The notes under the pieces were generated by a model. That model was not told where the DNA came from. It did not search any database and worked only from the letters and a program-made list of their open reading frames with translations. Both the position numbers and the translations under genes were made by a program. A DNA stretch of 64,000 nt from Ophioderma brevispina (lineage: Eukaryota > Echinodermata > Ophiuroidea > Amphilepidida > Ophiodermatidae): NCBI GenBank assembly GCA_023653785.1, contig JAMKCH010007254.1, forward strand, positions 17,799 to 81,798, in the 5' to 3' direction. Positions 19,741 to 31,683 of this stretch are shown piece after piece. The stretch's first letter is position 1, and each line of letters begins with the position of its first letter.

Positions 19741-19990
19741 GACCTCTACACATGGATAGCGGGTCAGAGTCGATGATTGAAACATCAGGAAGTTGGTTTT
19801 TGACCCATACAATATGTCGGGAAACAATGCATACACCTTGTCCAACAATAGAACATCTGTGTGGAATGTATGCACGAGCAGGTGTATGCATTGTTTCCGC
19901 CATATTGTATGGGTCAAAAGCCAACTTTCTGTTGTTTCACTCGGCGACCATTCAACTGTGCGGCAGCCCCGCTATACACGTGTAGAGGTC
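19741..19990. mobile_element. Palindromic MITE, 250 bp
   Basis: Ends GACCTCTACA and TGTAGAGGTC are exact complements. Arms extend about 110 bp with landmarks GATAGCGGGT against CCCGCTATAC and AAACAATGCATACACC against GGTGTATGCATTGTTT, plus TTGACCCATACAATATG against CATATTGTATGGGTCAA. Almost the entire element is foldback. Open frames on both strands here are by-products of the palindrome. Confidence 0.9.
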
Positions 19991-20029
19991 ATAGTACATG
20001 TGGAACTGTATTTTTGTGAAAATTTCATA

Positions 20030-20245
20030 TACAATCTTGCAACCAAGGTTTTTCTAAATCAAAATTGTATGAGGATTCCAAAAATTATGGATGTCATTTT
20101 TTAAAATGTGTTCTTGGATTAATTCTAGGGGGGCAAAGTTTACACTGGTTTATACAGGGGGAAAATATAAAAGGGGGAAAAATGTGTTTTAAAGTGACAA
20201 GGGGAGATTTTTTTGAGGATACAAATTTCTCTCAAATTGCACTTG
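20030..20245. repeat. Left arm of a large inverted repeat (partner 21400-21640)
   Basis: Complementary to 21400-21640: TTTTTTAAAATGTGTTCTTGG against CCAAGAATTACATTTAAAAAA, TACAGGGGGAAAATATA against TTTGTTTCCCCTGTACA, AATTGTATGAGGATTCC against TCCCATGAAATTGTGTATT. Related sequence also lies at 59200-59580. Part of a foldback-type family of about 1.6 kb. Confidence 0.65.
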
Positions 20246-20405
20246 ATCGGATGTAGACCACCTACCGAGAATGTTTCGAAGGTTTATTGGACAAACAAGC
20301 ACGAAAGAAAACACAAACCTTGTTTTGAACTTGCCTGACTATCGCAATTGTCCCCATAGAATACCGTGCTTTGAGTTTCTGTCGTGCACGACAGAAAGTA
20401 CTAAA
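20205..20405 (-). repeat. Repeat with terminal 22-26-bp palindrome, minus copy
   Basis: Reverse complement of the tandem units at 37887-38365. It ends at the palindrome 20376-20397 (TTTCTGTCGTG followed by its complement). Shared words include AAATTTCTCTCAAATTGCAC, GACCACCTACC and GAAGGTTTATTGGACAAACA. The reading frame 20271-20486 is an accident of the repeat. Confidence 0.85.
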
Positions 20406-20789
20406 TCATCATCTTATTACAATAAAGACGGCGGATTAGGCTTATTCACTTCAGGGTGCGTCAATACATGCAAAGCATCAAAATAGCAAAAAACCGGGGT
20501 TTGAAAAAAAATGTGAAAGGGGGGGCGCTTCTTTTGGAAATTCTCAGCTCTTAAAGTATACCATCTTGTTCAGTACCTTTCAAAGGATTACAGAAAGTAT
20601 AAGCTTGCCCTACCTAAGTGTTATAGGATAAAGAGTTACAAGACCAAAACAGGTCAAGGTCACACACCACTGGGGGGTAAAATTTAAGATTCATCGGTTT
20701 GTTATAAAAATGGTTGCCACTTGTTCGTCTTACGTACACAGAAGCCGAAAATATAAAGGGTTCGCTTGTCAATGACGTTTGATAATAAT

Positions 20790-21180
20790 TAAAGGTCAAT
20801 GGCCCGGATAGCTATAGCCTCGTCCCAAGAAGCCCAGATTTTACAGGAAATAGTGGTCAACATTTTGGGTATCAGAGAAGGAAAGCTAAGATTTTTCTAA
20901 AATTACCATTGGTGAAATCTTAGGGCCAAGGAGGTTGTGTTTGGAAGTTAATGAGAGAAAAAGGTACCCCAATTTGGTCGACCAATATTATTTTACACAG
21001 TAATCTATGGAGCTTACGAAATCACGTTTTCTGCTCTCACCATGAAAACGCATTTGAAATATAGGCGCGAAATTTTACAGGTGGGGTTTTGGTGAAGGCC
21101 AATCTATCAGATGAAAACTTCCAAATCCTTAAATCGGGCCATCCCCCTTAAGAGGGGCAAGATGGCCGTGGTCCACAGGG
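20790..21180. repeat. Repeat shared with 55590-55930
   Basis: Both contain ATGGCCCGGA..GCTA..GCCTCGTCCC, GGGCTTA/GGGCCAAGGA, GGAAGTTAATGAGAGAAAA-type sequence, CCAATATT.ATTTACACAG and a GTTTTGG.GAA..C.AATCTATCA segment. Interior of the same foldback-type family whose arms lie at 20030 and 21400. Confidence 0.65.
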
Positions 21181-21399
21181 TCTATGGGAGACCCTAGTCA
21201 TATTCTCTGGAAAGTCTAGTTTTGAAAGGTGAAACACAGAATATATATACATGTCTTATTTAGTATAACCAAGAACGATTTAAAACCAGTTCAACAAATC
21301 GGAAACCACATTCTATAAATACTGACCTTGAACTTTCTTGTACTAAAACCAATAGGTCGTAATATGGCAAACTTTACCTTTTTAGAAACCTTATGAGCC

Positions 21400-21640
21400 A
21401 GCCGAAACAAGGTATAAATTAAAACAATTAAAACACTTTTATTGTTTACCCCTTGTAACAAAATGTTTGCCTTGTACAATTTAACACACTTTTTGTTTCC
21501 CCTGTACAAATGTTGGCCCCTTGTAAAACCACCAAGAATTACATTTAAAAAATGAACCCATGATTTCAGATTCCCATGAAATTGTGTATTGGAAAACATG
21601 GTTTAAAAATTGTTACATGAAAAAAACTAAACTAAAACAT
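21400..21640. repeat. Right arm of the large inverted repeat
   Basis: See partner at 20030-20245. Contains three spaced words of the type CCCC(C)TTGTA(A/C)AA. Open frame 21291-21599 (-) is repeat sequence. Confidence 0.65.
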
Positions 21641-21679
21641 CTATGACATGTCCCAAGGTATATCAGTGTTTTTCACCTC

Positions 21680-22870
21680 TTTCATCGCCCGAATTGGCTT
21701 TTTTAGCGGGTGCAGTATGCTTGAGTAGAAAACATAGGGTTTAGTTCTCTATATTTCGGATGAGTTATTTCAAGACTATACCTGAATAAGCTCTCCCAAA
21801 CCTTGAGGCCAAAAATCTTCCTGATATAGACTGTTAGGATAGGTAGACAATGGCGATCTTTCACCTGACGATTATACCTGTAGAAACTGAAGAAATCCGA
21901 AAGACCCGTCCGTAAAAAATTGGAAGTATGCGCGATCGTTAACAAGGATATGAGTAGTTCCAAGTACGTGTACTTCAAAAAACATGTTCAAATGCAGTAG
22001 GAACGCCACGAACAGATAGCCGTTAAAAGGTTCAATTTTAAGGTTCGACTTTGAGTGCGCGGCAGAGCACTCGTGGGTACGCGGAACGATTGATTTTTCG
22101 CGCGGTTTTCATAGCAATTTTTTAATTGATTAATTATTAACACGGGAGAGGACCAATTATTCCAGGACTCTTGAATAGTCTTAGCTATGTTAAATTTTTT
22201 TTTTTGGTTTTATTAAATATACATTTTCAATCGGATTCTCCACAGTCGAGATAAGCAAATGAGCCATGATTATGCTGTCAACTTCCAGCAAAATTTTGCA
22301 ATTGTTTACATTTTCAAGTACCTGCGATGTGCATCTTATTATCAAAAGAATTGACTAATTTTAGCATGATGAAATAAAATATTGGTATATTCATCTTATG
22401 AAGATTTATCGATGGCCAATGACCGTACTTGTAGAAAAGCAGTTTGGAAAAACACGTTGTTCAAAATGATATTTTGACAGATAGATCAAAAAATTATACC
22501 TATAGAGTGATCTATCGCTTTCTTCAGTTCTTACATGTGTCAGCTGGTTTTCGCTCAGTTAGCAAGCGCGCGATTCAAGTAATGCGGAGGATTACGGGGT
22601 TCGGAGTCCTGCCAAGGCTTATTTTTTAAACCTCTGTACGTTGGCCAGCTCAGAAAAAAGATTAAATATTTATGTTTTCTTTGCTTATTACTATCAATTT
22701 ATATTTTTTCTGCGATCTCATTTGGATGGAGTCTGCACGTTTACGAGACCGTAGACTGGGCACAGTTATTCCTTCAAGAAAATAATTCAATATGCACCAG
22801 AGTTTTGAATGGGGTTCAGCGGGCTTATTCACTGATATGGTAGAGATCATGGCTTATTCCGTATGGCTTT
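21680..22870. other. Intergenic, nothing recognised
   Basis: AT-rich. Frames at 21703-21978 (-), 22444-22629 (+) and 22662-22850 (-) have no recognisable product. A short AT-rich foldback word occurs around 22117-22140. Confidence 0.5.
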
Positions 22871-22872
22871 TA

Positions 22873-23440
22873 AAGCAATAATTAGCACATTTTTTTGAAG
22901 AGCCGCCCCCAATTTTCAAAAATTTGGAGATTTTACCACGACGATTGCAGTTGTAACTGGCTAGTAAACATACCTGTGAATGGTTAAGCTCGAAAATGTC
23001 TCTGGGTCACAAACGAAGGAATTTTGTACTAGAATAATATTATCGGGGATCCCCGATAATACTACAAACGACTGCTGGAAAAGAAGGCCTTCCAATGTGA
23101 AATAGCCGGGAAATAGCGCCATTTGTTCGTGTCTAGCTCATCAAAGGGGGTTTTAATAGTTCAGGAAAGCCAAGTTAAAGGTTATTTTATCGAGTTGGCA
23201 CTATTTAATCATGTACGGACATTAAAGTATCATTTCCAAGCTCTGGCCGTTAAGTTCCAATGAGGATCCCAATTCTAATTACAAAAATCGCTTATTTTGT
23301 GATAAATAAGCATTTTTTTTAGCATTTCTCGTTTGAGGTATCGTTTCCTAGACAATTACCAACTATACTGTGCTTCAAAAATATCAAAAATTTTGAAAAT
23401 TGGGGGCGCTCGTCAAAAAGGGTGCATAATATGGATTTAA
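22873..23440. mobile_element. MITE with AAGCAATATTAGC ends, diverged full copy
   Basis: The left end AAGCAATAATTAGCACAT follows TA. The right end is the degraded complement (GAAAATTGGGGGCGCTCGTC, GTGCATAATAT). The inner arm GAGCCGCCCCCAATTTTC pairs with GAAAATTGGGGGCGCTC. It holds a 22-bp palindrome ATTATCGGGGATCCCCGATA(AT) at 23039-23060. The same family is present as a clean copy at 48448-48967 in the opposite orientation, and as a truncated copy at 47839-47995. Confidence 0.85.
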
Positions 23441-24170
23441 TTGTTGTTTCACTAGAAAGCTGGGGGATTTCAATGCAGTCATCATTCAGTCATCATTACT
23501 TTTTCTTATCTTTAGAGGGCATTTCTTCTGTAAAACAAAAAAAACGATTACCATGTCCCAATATATAATAAACTAACAACTTAACCACTATTGGTTTCCG
23601 TCTGGAAAGTTCCGAAACAAAATAAATGCATGATCGGGTTTCTTCTAGCGTAAACAAACATTTCGCACGATGGTCGTATCCACTGCGTCATGGTTGCGTG
23701 TCATTGTCACACATGACACAACTTTCAGGTCGAAACAATCAACATGCGAATGGCCGTCTAACATGCCATAATTCACGATTTTTTTTCACGATAAACTAAG
23801 GTACAGCAAGATCTAATCAGTAGCATTTTTCGTGATGGCGAATTCTCATGGTCCTAAATTGTTCTTTTTTGTTGTTCGTGACTCTGACTTGCGCCCATTT
23901 GGTACGTATTTTCGGCGTGTTAGCTTTAATTTTCTGGCAACGGAATCACATATCTCTACCAATTTCTACTGGAAAGCAATTTAGTATCTTCTATACGTGG
24001 TACGTACATAAATTGACCGAAATTTCTATACTTTCGTTTTTAAAATTTGTTTCTTCGAAGACTCGCACTCGCAAATCGCAGCTGCTGGCTTTCAAATTTT
24101 GTGACGTCATACTGGGTCCACATCCCTGTACAATTACCGGCGTAATGCCACGGCGTTCCTACTGAATTAA
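23440..24170. other. Intergenic, nothing recognised
   Basis: Frame 23848-24165 (+, 105 codons) starts with a hydrophobic stretch (NCSFLLFVTLTCAHLV) but shows no domain and no supporting context. Ends where duplicated block A begins. Confidence 0.45.
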
Positions 24171-24669
24171 GTATTGAAAAGTGAAGACTTCTATAGTATC
24201 CTCCATTTTAATTTTGTGATTAAAAATGTAATTTTATTTTATTGCTCTATTTTACTTGATTTCTCACAGGATTTCTCACAGGAAAAGTACTTTGTTTATT
24301 AAGAAAGGGAAAATGGAATTCCCTTAGTGCTACATTTGCGGTCATCCCAGGTGTTGTTTATGCTTTAGAGATCATGCTAGATGAGCTAAGTACTATAAAT
24401 AGCTTGGTTATTGTGCAAGTTTGCAAGGAGTTTGCAAGATTGCAAAATAGGTAGTTTCCCATAATGTGAGATGATGCAATGCATATGATGTCATTTGTAT
24501 GAGATCTAATTGGACAGTGTTAGGCTATGTTTATGCATGATGTTGTGATATCTATTTTAGGTATTTGGAAATTACTAGATGTGAAATACTATGTAAGGAG
24601 TTGGCAAGTTAAAAACTTGGCCAGTAGAATTTATCTCCAGAGATGGTAGATTGGTGCAGTACCAGTGAT

Positions 24670-25760
24670 ATTCAAGATGGCGTCCAAATATGAAAAATTA
24701 TTGAAAATGCGTCATATTGGGCCAAATAATCATTAATTTGAGGAAAAAACCACCACCATATATTTTCAAGGGCCATCAGAAACTCTTACCAAGCATTATC
24801 TTGTTTTCAGATCCAGGATGGCTGCCAAAATGTCCTTAAAATTTCTACCAAAATGGTAAAATTGTGAATAAATTCACAGTTTGACTAGATATAATAATTG
24901 TGTGAAGAAAACGCGCAATTTCATTTATGGCCATCGTAAGCTCTTGTCAGGCATATATTTAATATCGTCTTTCCTTAATTCCAAGATGGCAGCCAATATG
25001 GACGTCTTCAAATGTCGTTAAACGTTACAATTTACCATCTGGATATATTTGGTTATAATATCCGAAAATCACGAAAAAGTACGAATTTAAGTTTGAAATA
25101 ATATGACCTTGACAATTAAAAACTCATGTCTGGTATATATTTTGGTTTGTTAACATACTTAAAATGAAAAATTATGGCAATATGCCTTCCGTTTAAGTTA
25201 TTTAAACCTACCAAATTGCCAGGTATTTGTTATCACTTGACCAACATCTTGAAATTTAAGGTTGGTAACAAATATAAATATCTGGTGATGAAAAAAATGT
25301 CTCATATCCCAATCTATAATTTATAATAATTTTTAGATGATACATAACTAAATATAATACAGACATAATGGTAATTTGTAGCTTTTGAACAGTCTGAAAC
25401 AGCAGATGTATTGGTCACCATCTGGGATTTCTCCATTGCTATCAAAACGGAAGTGCCAGACACGAGTTTCTAATGGTCAAGGACATAATCGTACACTTTA
25501 TTATACACATTTGGAAATATTTTTGGATGATATAACCAAACAAATTACATATAATATGGTAATTTTAAGGTTTTATCATTGAATGCGTCCGTTTTGGCCG
25601 CCATCTTGAATTTGAAGACGCTATCAAGAGAACGCTAGATAAGAGTTTGTGATGGTCAAAGAAATATATCCTACCCTTTCAGTTACACCTTCATGGTACT
25701 TGAGCGTTTTCTATGATTTTTGAAATGACGTCATATTAATTTAAAATTGGCACCACCGAT
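24670..25760. repeat. Diverged tandem repeat, period ~150-165 bp
   Basis: Successive units begin with AAGATGGCGTCCAAATATG (24674), GGATGGCTGCCAAAATG (24827) and AAGATGGCAGCCAATATGG (24983). A unit in the opposite sense (GGCCGCCATCTTGAATT) lies at 25597. Units share a TTTTGG(A/T).GATATAA.CAA type middle. Related units occur at 28270-28620. They are part of the duplicated block (B counterpart 40515-41170). Confidence 0.55.
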
Positions 25761-28270
25761 TTGTTGATAAAGTGGCTAACGTACATAAGGCCCATGAACT
25801 TTATATGTTACATTATCTAGTGTATGAAAATTTGGCGGTACTTACATCTATTTTGGGAACCCCAACAGCATTAGTTAGTTTTGCTCACAATTTATTGTTA
25901 ATTTTTTGCCATGAACCTGCTCTAGTTCATTAATGATGATATCATTTTTTTTTGTGATAAACGCGTTTGTTGCATATTTTAGGTTATTATGATTTAAACC
26001 AGAGGCGGGAATTCCCACCCACCTCTTCCTTTGTTGACTTTCTTTCCCTTTTTTCCAGCAGGAAATTGCGAGAGAGGAGTAAGAGAGCTCGCCTTTGTGG
26101 TTAATTAAAGATTGTCTAATGCTTATATATTTTCATATATATATTTTATGTGTTGATTTTTTTTTTAATATCGCAATATTCACTTCAGTTTGCAGCTGTG
26201 AATGCGATTTAAGTCCGAAAAAAATGTAATTAGTAGTTAGCCCCAAAACCGAAATACGAAATGCGTTTTTTTTATTTTTAAAACTTTTTTGGAGAAAAGG
26301 ATTTTTAGGATTACATATATTTATTAAATGAAATTTTCTCTCTATTAGTCATTTTTATCTAAAGAAAATCAAAATGTTCTCAGCTCATAAAATACAAACA
26401 TGAAATGTATTTTAAAAAGGCTCAAAAATCGGCCTGCTGGAAGCGACCAACTAATAATAATAAAAAAAATAATCACGTTGTCATCGATGAAAACCAGGTA
26501 CTCAGAATAATTGGCAACTCCATGGAATTAAACACTGCTTAATTTGTTTCAATTGTCATAAAATATTTAATAACCTTCTGCAAATGTATCTGCAGAGACA
26601 TAAGCCTCTCGACTCTCTGTATAATTGTAATTACGATCGCTAGTGACGTAATTATCAAAAAACACGGGTATATAGAAACCATACCATTATGAGACTCAAC
26701 ATGTATATTGAGAATACACCAAAAAGGTTGTCTATTATTGTACATCTTTGCCGGAAAGCAGTTATTTTGTGTTAAGTATTTCAAACGGCAACAAAGCGTG
26801 CCATAGAAATATAAGAACCTAGGAATGATAAAGATTGACATTTTGCAACGATAAAAATCATTTTAGTATTTAATTTCACAATTATACAATGGGACATTAC
26901 ATGCTGTCCCAAAAATGTTAACACTCGAGACAAAGGTATTTTGTTAAAAAAGGAATGTACGCATAGGTCTTTGTTCGGTATTATCTTAAAGCCAAATAAA
27001 TAAGCTTTTATTTGCCGTTTATTCTATTCCAATCCGATATGCAGAACAAAAAAGATATGCTTCATCAAATATAAGAGTGCAAAATCTGCTTGGTCCGATT
27101 TTTGCCTTAAGCATTTGAAATGCATGACGCAATTTGAATACACTTGCCCTCAGAGCACATATTCTTTCTATCTTAAAAGGAAAACAAATATATCTTGCTA
27201 TGTTATTCTATTGAAGGAAGACTTTGAGATTCCTGTCACCGTGTTTTATCAAGGCTCATTGTTGGATCTACCACAATGGATCTTCTAACAAGAGAGATGT
27301 TGGCTTGAGTTCCTGCCATTCTGGTTCGTTATGGGTCTGTTGGACTTGTGGTACCGGTGTCTTTATTTCAAATCTGGCTGCTTCACTAGTCCATGTAGGC
27401 CTACTATCAGAGGTTTCGTTTCTTTTTGTTTGTTTGCGTATTTTGTTGTTTATTCTCGCTTCAGAATAATAGGTTTCCTGGGAAATTCAATACTGAAGCA
27501 TCTGATTGTTTGTTTGGCTGATTTGGTTTGCTTTGGTTTGGCTTTAGCATTCTGTGTAACTTTAAGAGATTTGATAAGGCTAAACCTGGTAATGAAAGTG
27601 AACTAACTGCTTTATTTTTGAAAATCAAACACCGAAGTATTGTTTTTCACACTTTACTGCCCATAATGAAGTTCAAATGCGATTGTCAATATCTTCAGTA
27701 GGTTCAATAGTCAATCAATAACTTCCAATTTTGAGTATGTTATAAAATCATGTTTCCCGCAATCTTACAAATGTAACCAATGCAAATCGGACCAAACCGA
27801 TTTTGCACTCTTTTTGACAAAGCATATCTGTTGTTCTGCATATTGGATTGGAATGAAATAAACGGCAAATTAAAGCTTATTTATTTGGCTTTAAGTGCAT
27901 ACCAAACAAAGAGCCATGCATAGTTTTTTTTTAACAAAATGCCTTTGTTGCAAGTTTTTTTTTTGGACAGCCTATATGATTTGATGTTTATGAGTCACAT
28001 CAGCTTTATGCTACGAGAAATAAAGATTTTAATTTCAGGCCACCATCAGTCATGCATTAACAAATGCAGTCGTGAAGGACATTATTTTTTATCTTCCGTG
28101 CGTGATGAATGCTGGAACATGGTATTAATGCATAGGTTTAAGGCCCATCTGGATCAAAATCGTGCACTATCTGATAGAAGTGTAACATTTGGTACACACT
28201 TTATATGGACCATAACCAATCATTTCAAAACGGGACCCCAGTTTGATTAGACCTGTGTCGGCTTTGGTGG
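25760..28270. other. Block A sequence without gene
   Basis: Single-copy-looking DNA matched by B 41200-44130. At 27000-27110 and 27770-27900 two inverted segments (TTTGCCGTTTATTCTATTCC..., GGAATGAAATAAACGGCAAA; GCAAAATCTGCTTGGTCCG against CGGACCAAACCGATTTTGC) form the ends of an ~0.95-kb inverted-repeat element, roughly 26885-27965. It ends in TGTCCCAAAAATGTTAACA-type and TTTTTTTGGACAG sequence, and the interior frames (27224-27606) show no recognisable product. B keeps the same ends. Confidence 0.5.
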
Positions 28271-28640
28271 CCCGTTTTAAAAGTGACTGCCATTCAAATT
28301 TTCAATATCTCATATCCCGGCTAATAACACTAAAATATTTGTGTCTATACCTATGTTTTGAATGCCAGAGTATCCAAATATGACATTATTATTTTAATAT
28401 ATTCTGTCAGGTATTTTGTTTTCCAATATGGCCGCCAATTTGGAAAAAAGGGCACTTTTTCATATCTTGCTCAAAATGATATTGACTATTTTTTGTGTTT
28501 TTGTGTCTAAACTTATGTTTTTAGGGCCAAGAAGTCCAAATATGACAAATTTTAAATAACAGTCATTGCGTTTTTTAATATAACAGCCATTTTGATTCAA
28601 AATTAAACCATTTTCTTAGATAGAGCCAATCTATTAACCT
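28270..28640. repeat. Tandem ~150-bp units in block A
   Basis: Two to three units with CATATC(T/C)(C/T)G.T..A.AATGATAT, TTGTGTCTA.AC.TATGTTTT, GTCCAAATATGACA and a GGCCGCCAATTT/ACAGCCATTTTGA start. Same broad family as 24670-25760. Confidence 0.5.
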
Positions 28641-28939
28641 TTGAGATGTAATTAAGGCAATCAAAGACCACTCCCGGAAGCTGCCGTTTGGACCATGGTG
28701 ACGTCAACTAGGTTCTTGAATTGCAACACGGATCTAAAAACTGATCCAATAACAATGTATGCAGCTAAGTGTGTCATAAAATAATTTGAAAGTGAACCAT
28801 GCAAACATGCTGGGCAGGCCTGGTACATGACATCATGTTGATTCATGTTGATTTCACCACGGCACAATCAGTTTGAAAATGGCACCTCCTGTAGGTTGCT
28901 ATATTGAATTAATTTAATTACAATACTTGTCTGAGGTGT

Positions 28940-29070
28940 AGACATAACCCGGGAGCTAGCATACATTTTGTAACACATCTCAAGTACAAAAGGTTTGAGT
29001 GATTAAATATGTTGACAGCCTGACAGGGACCCCTGAAACGTGATTCTTAAGTGCTGCATATGGTGCCCAA
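28940..29070. repeat. Fragment of the GGGAGCTAGC foldback family
   Basis: Shares GAGCTAGCA.ACATTTTGTAAC, ACATCTCAAGTAC, TTTGAGTGATTAAATATGT and AGCCTGACAGG..CCCTGAAACG with 39970-40080 (same orientation) and 44530-44620 (opposite orientation). Confidence 0.8.
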
Positions 29071-29309
29071 TGATGATCAAGCAATATTATTAACCGAGAT
29101 ATGAGGCATTGAAAATAATAATGGCGACCATTTTGAAAAATGACCACTGCGGCCGCCACAGGTCAAATCCACCTGGGGTCTCGTTTTAAAATAGTCAGGT
29201 AGGCCTATAGTCCATTTAAGTATGTGCCAAGTGTCATATTTGATATCACAAAGTGAAAGATTTTTTGCTAATCCTCTGGACTGTATTAGGTGTCGTATAC
29301 CATGAACAT

Positions 29310-29452
29310 GCCGGTGTAAAGGGCTTCATAGACGACAACGGAATAAAGCGTGAAACTAATGTTGCGTAAAGAGTCAACTGAATCGAGTGCCCTATTCTTC
29401 ACCGTTGTAGGTGGACATGAGTCCGGAGGACCTTATCTCCTGCCACACCGGT
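29310..29452 (+). mobile_element. ACCGGTGT-ended MITE, deleted copy in block A
   Basis: Begins CCGGTGTAAAGG and ends CACACCGGTT; the core 'CGGAATAAAGCGTGAAACTA' is kept. The left arm is shortened relative to its block B counterpart 46858-47038. It therefore predates the duplication or haplotype split. Confidence 0.8.
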
Positions 29453-29978
29453 TATCCGACTCTAACGGGCAGAACATGCGCATTTTCCTCTTTGTCTACA
29501 AGGAGACTTCCACAAAAGTTTTCTTTTTTCATGCCGTTAAAAGGTTCTAAGTCCGCACTTTTTTCTAAGGGTAGTTTACAATCACTATTGTCAGTGTTTA
29601 GAAACAGTGTGGCAAATTGTGTTTAGAGTTTGACATTTTAATTCGTAAACACTTGGCATCGAAAGCCTAAACACCTATGTGCAATACCCTAAACATGTTT
29701 AGATTTTTAAACATGTTTAGATATAAGTGTTTAGATATTAAACAGACATTTCAAAATGTTAAATGTTTAAAACGCCGTGCAAAATAGTTTTAGAAAGTGT
29801 TTTATTTCAAGCACTGTTTTTTGAATTTTAACCTTTTATTTGACGGAAAATGCACTGTATGTAGAAGAGTCCGACGTATCGATTATCATTGTTATAGGAA
29901 ATTTTCAATTTGTATAAGTACATTGATCTGAAATCAGCATCAAAAGGATAGAAATAGTTGAGCTGATAAAATTGCAAC
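29453..29978. other. Block A sequence without gene
   Basis: Matches B 47039-47330. Contains a region of short repeated GTTTAGA/TAAACA words at 29600-29770 (CTAAACATGTTTAGATTTTT, AAACATGTTTAGATATAAG) that is absent from B. Confidence 0.6.
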
Positions 29979-30023
29979 ATGGGTTTTCGTCATATTTAAT
30001 GATCGCTTCCAAATAACAAAATA

Positions 30024-30281
30024 GTGATCATTACTCACCAAGACTCTGTGAACTTTGGAGTACCACAAGGGGTCATACTTGGCCCCCTACTTTTTACAAT
30101 CTATATTATGACCTTCAACCCATCTAGAGTCCTCGATCTAAGTGTATTGTATGCTGATGACACAGCAATTTTTGTTAGAGGTAAAACATTTGAGGGGATA
30201 AAAGAATACTTAATCTTGAATAATCATGTCGCCCAAATTGGCTATAAAAAAACAGAAAAACTTTCTTACTTTGAATGTTAA
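30024..30281 (+). pseudogene. LINE 1 reverse transcriptase core fragment
   Basis: 85 codons with FGVPQGVILGPLLFTIYI (residues about 9-26) and VLYADDTAIFVRGKTFEG (about 41-58). YADD is the catalytic metal-binding motif. The frame was open before the ATG, so the ATG is internal. It ends early in a frameshift after KKTEKLSY. Confidence 0.85.
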
Positions 30282-31079
30282 ACAACTAAACAATGCAGTT
30301 ATGCTACCAACGCAACTAGCCACATCTAATGGGCCCCTTGACAGTTTACATTACACACTAGATCCAATATAAAGTCAACAGTTTAAAATACCTTGGCATA
30401 TGGCTTAACCCTTTCTCTACCTGGACACCTAATATTGACAAATGGTTTCCAAAATTAATAAACGTATTGGGGCTGCTCAGGCGCATTCGAAATGTCCTTC
30501 CTCAACATACCTTTTCTTACTTTTTAAATCACGTATTGTCCCTCACTTTGATTATGTAATGTGTATGGGGGAATGCATTCACGACTAATCTGAACCAGCC
30601 TTGACAAACTTCAAAATGCAGCTGGTAAAATCATTCTTGGCCTTCCCCGGATATCCCACGGATATTCTGCTTAATAAACTTGGGTGGCTGACGCTGCATG
30701 ATTCTTCGTCTTTACATCTTAATGTCATGGTCTATAAACGTCTTACCCCAGTCCCTCCCATCAAACCTGTGTAATATGTTTAATCTTGTTTATGAAACCC
30801 ATGCTCATGTGACTAGGGGAAGGGCAAGTACTCAGGTAACCTTGTTCCTCCTGTATGCAAAAATGATTCTGATAAGCGTAAATTTACTTCAAGAAGTGGG
30901 CTGTGTCATTCAATGCACTTCCATTATTAGCCAAAAATCCTCTTCCACCAACTGGTAAAGCTTCACGTATTTTTTGTCTCATAACCTTGTGTGCTTATTA
31001 TATACTTGCAATGTTCTTCCTTAGCTCCATACACAGTGGGGGGGGTTGTGAGGGTGTGTATGTTCGTGTGAATGTGTGT

Positions 31080-31330
31080 TCAGTTTTTGATTTGTGACTG
31101 AGAATGAGAGTGTGTGAGTGAGTGAGTGGGTGGTGGGGGGGGGGAGTGAGTGAGGAGTGAGCGAGTGATGTGAAGGGAGTGAGTGAGGTGAGTGAGGAGT
31201 GAGTGAGTGAGTGAGTGAGTGAGTGAGTTGGTGGCGTGGGGGGGATGGGTGGGGAGGGGGGGGGTGGGTGGTGGGGTTGGTGGAGGTGTGAAGTGAGGAG
31301 GTGCGTGAAAGAGTGGGGAGGTGCTGCTGT
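31080..31330. repeat. (GAGT)n / G-rich microsatellite in LINE 3' region
   Basis: Imperfect (GTGA)n with G-runs: GTGAGTGAGTGAGTGAGTGA from 31200 to 31226 and G tracts up to 10. It lies between the RT end and the (AAAT)n tail of LINE insertion 1. Confidence 0.92.
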
Positions 31331-31649
31331 TGAGAATGGTTTGAGATGGTGGTTTGGTAGGTTTTGTTTTTTAGGTTTTACTTAAGTTTACTTTACTAAA
31401 TTCATTTAAATAAGATGTAGTGGTTTTAATTTTTTTTTTTAAGAGCTGATGTGCAATATCCCAGCTGGGGGGGCGGTTTGAATTTTTTGTAGTTAGCATA
31501 ATTTAAAATGATATTGTTTTCTTTGTGGGTGTGTGTTATATTTTGTACGTGTAGTGACTTTTGAGTGTATTTATGTTTGACGCACCTGGCACCCTGAAAA
31601 AACAGTGGGTTGAGCACTGAAGGGGTTTCACATGGGCAAAAAGGAAGAA

Positions 31650-31683
31650 CTAATAAATAAATAAATAAATAAATAAATAAATC
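31650..31683. repeat. (AAAT)n tail of LINE insertion 1
   Basis: About eight AAAT units ending exactly at the insertion boundary deduced from block B. This is the expected 3' tail of a target-primed insertion. Confidence 0.9.

Larger units (their letters stand above)
29979..31683 (+). mobile_element. LINE insertion 1 in block A (5'-truncated)
   Basis: The RT begins at about 30010: VNFGVPQGVILGPLLFTIY (motif B, 30049-30105), then LSVLYADDTAIFVRG (motif C with YADD, about 30140-30180). Further on in shifted frames come DKLQNAAGKIILGLPR (about 30605), LHLNVMVYKRL (30716) and RSGLC..NALP (30893). A GT-rich tract follows, and the element ends in (AAAT)n at 31651-31683. Block B has the uninterrupted site near 47325-47335 (AAAATTGGCAAATTTTATAT), so the whole 1.7 kb is a clean insertion. 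5'-truncated and frameshifted. Non-LTR RT of CR1/jockey-like type; exact clade not decided. Confidence 0.88.

Noticed and set aside
24675..29160. Recurring AAGATGGC.GCC words as YY1-like promoter sites
   Set aside because: They recur at fixed positions in diverged tandem repeat units, so repeat origin explains them.
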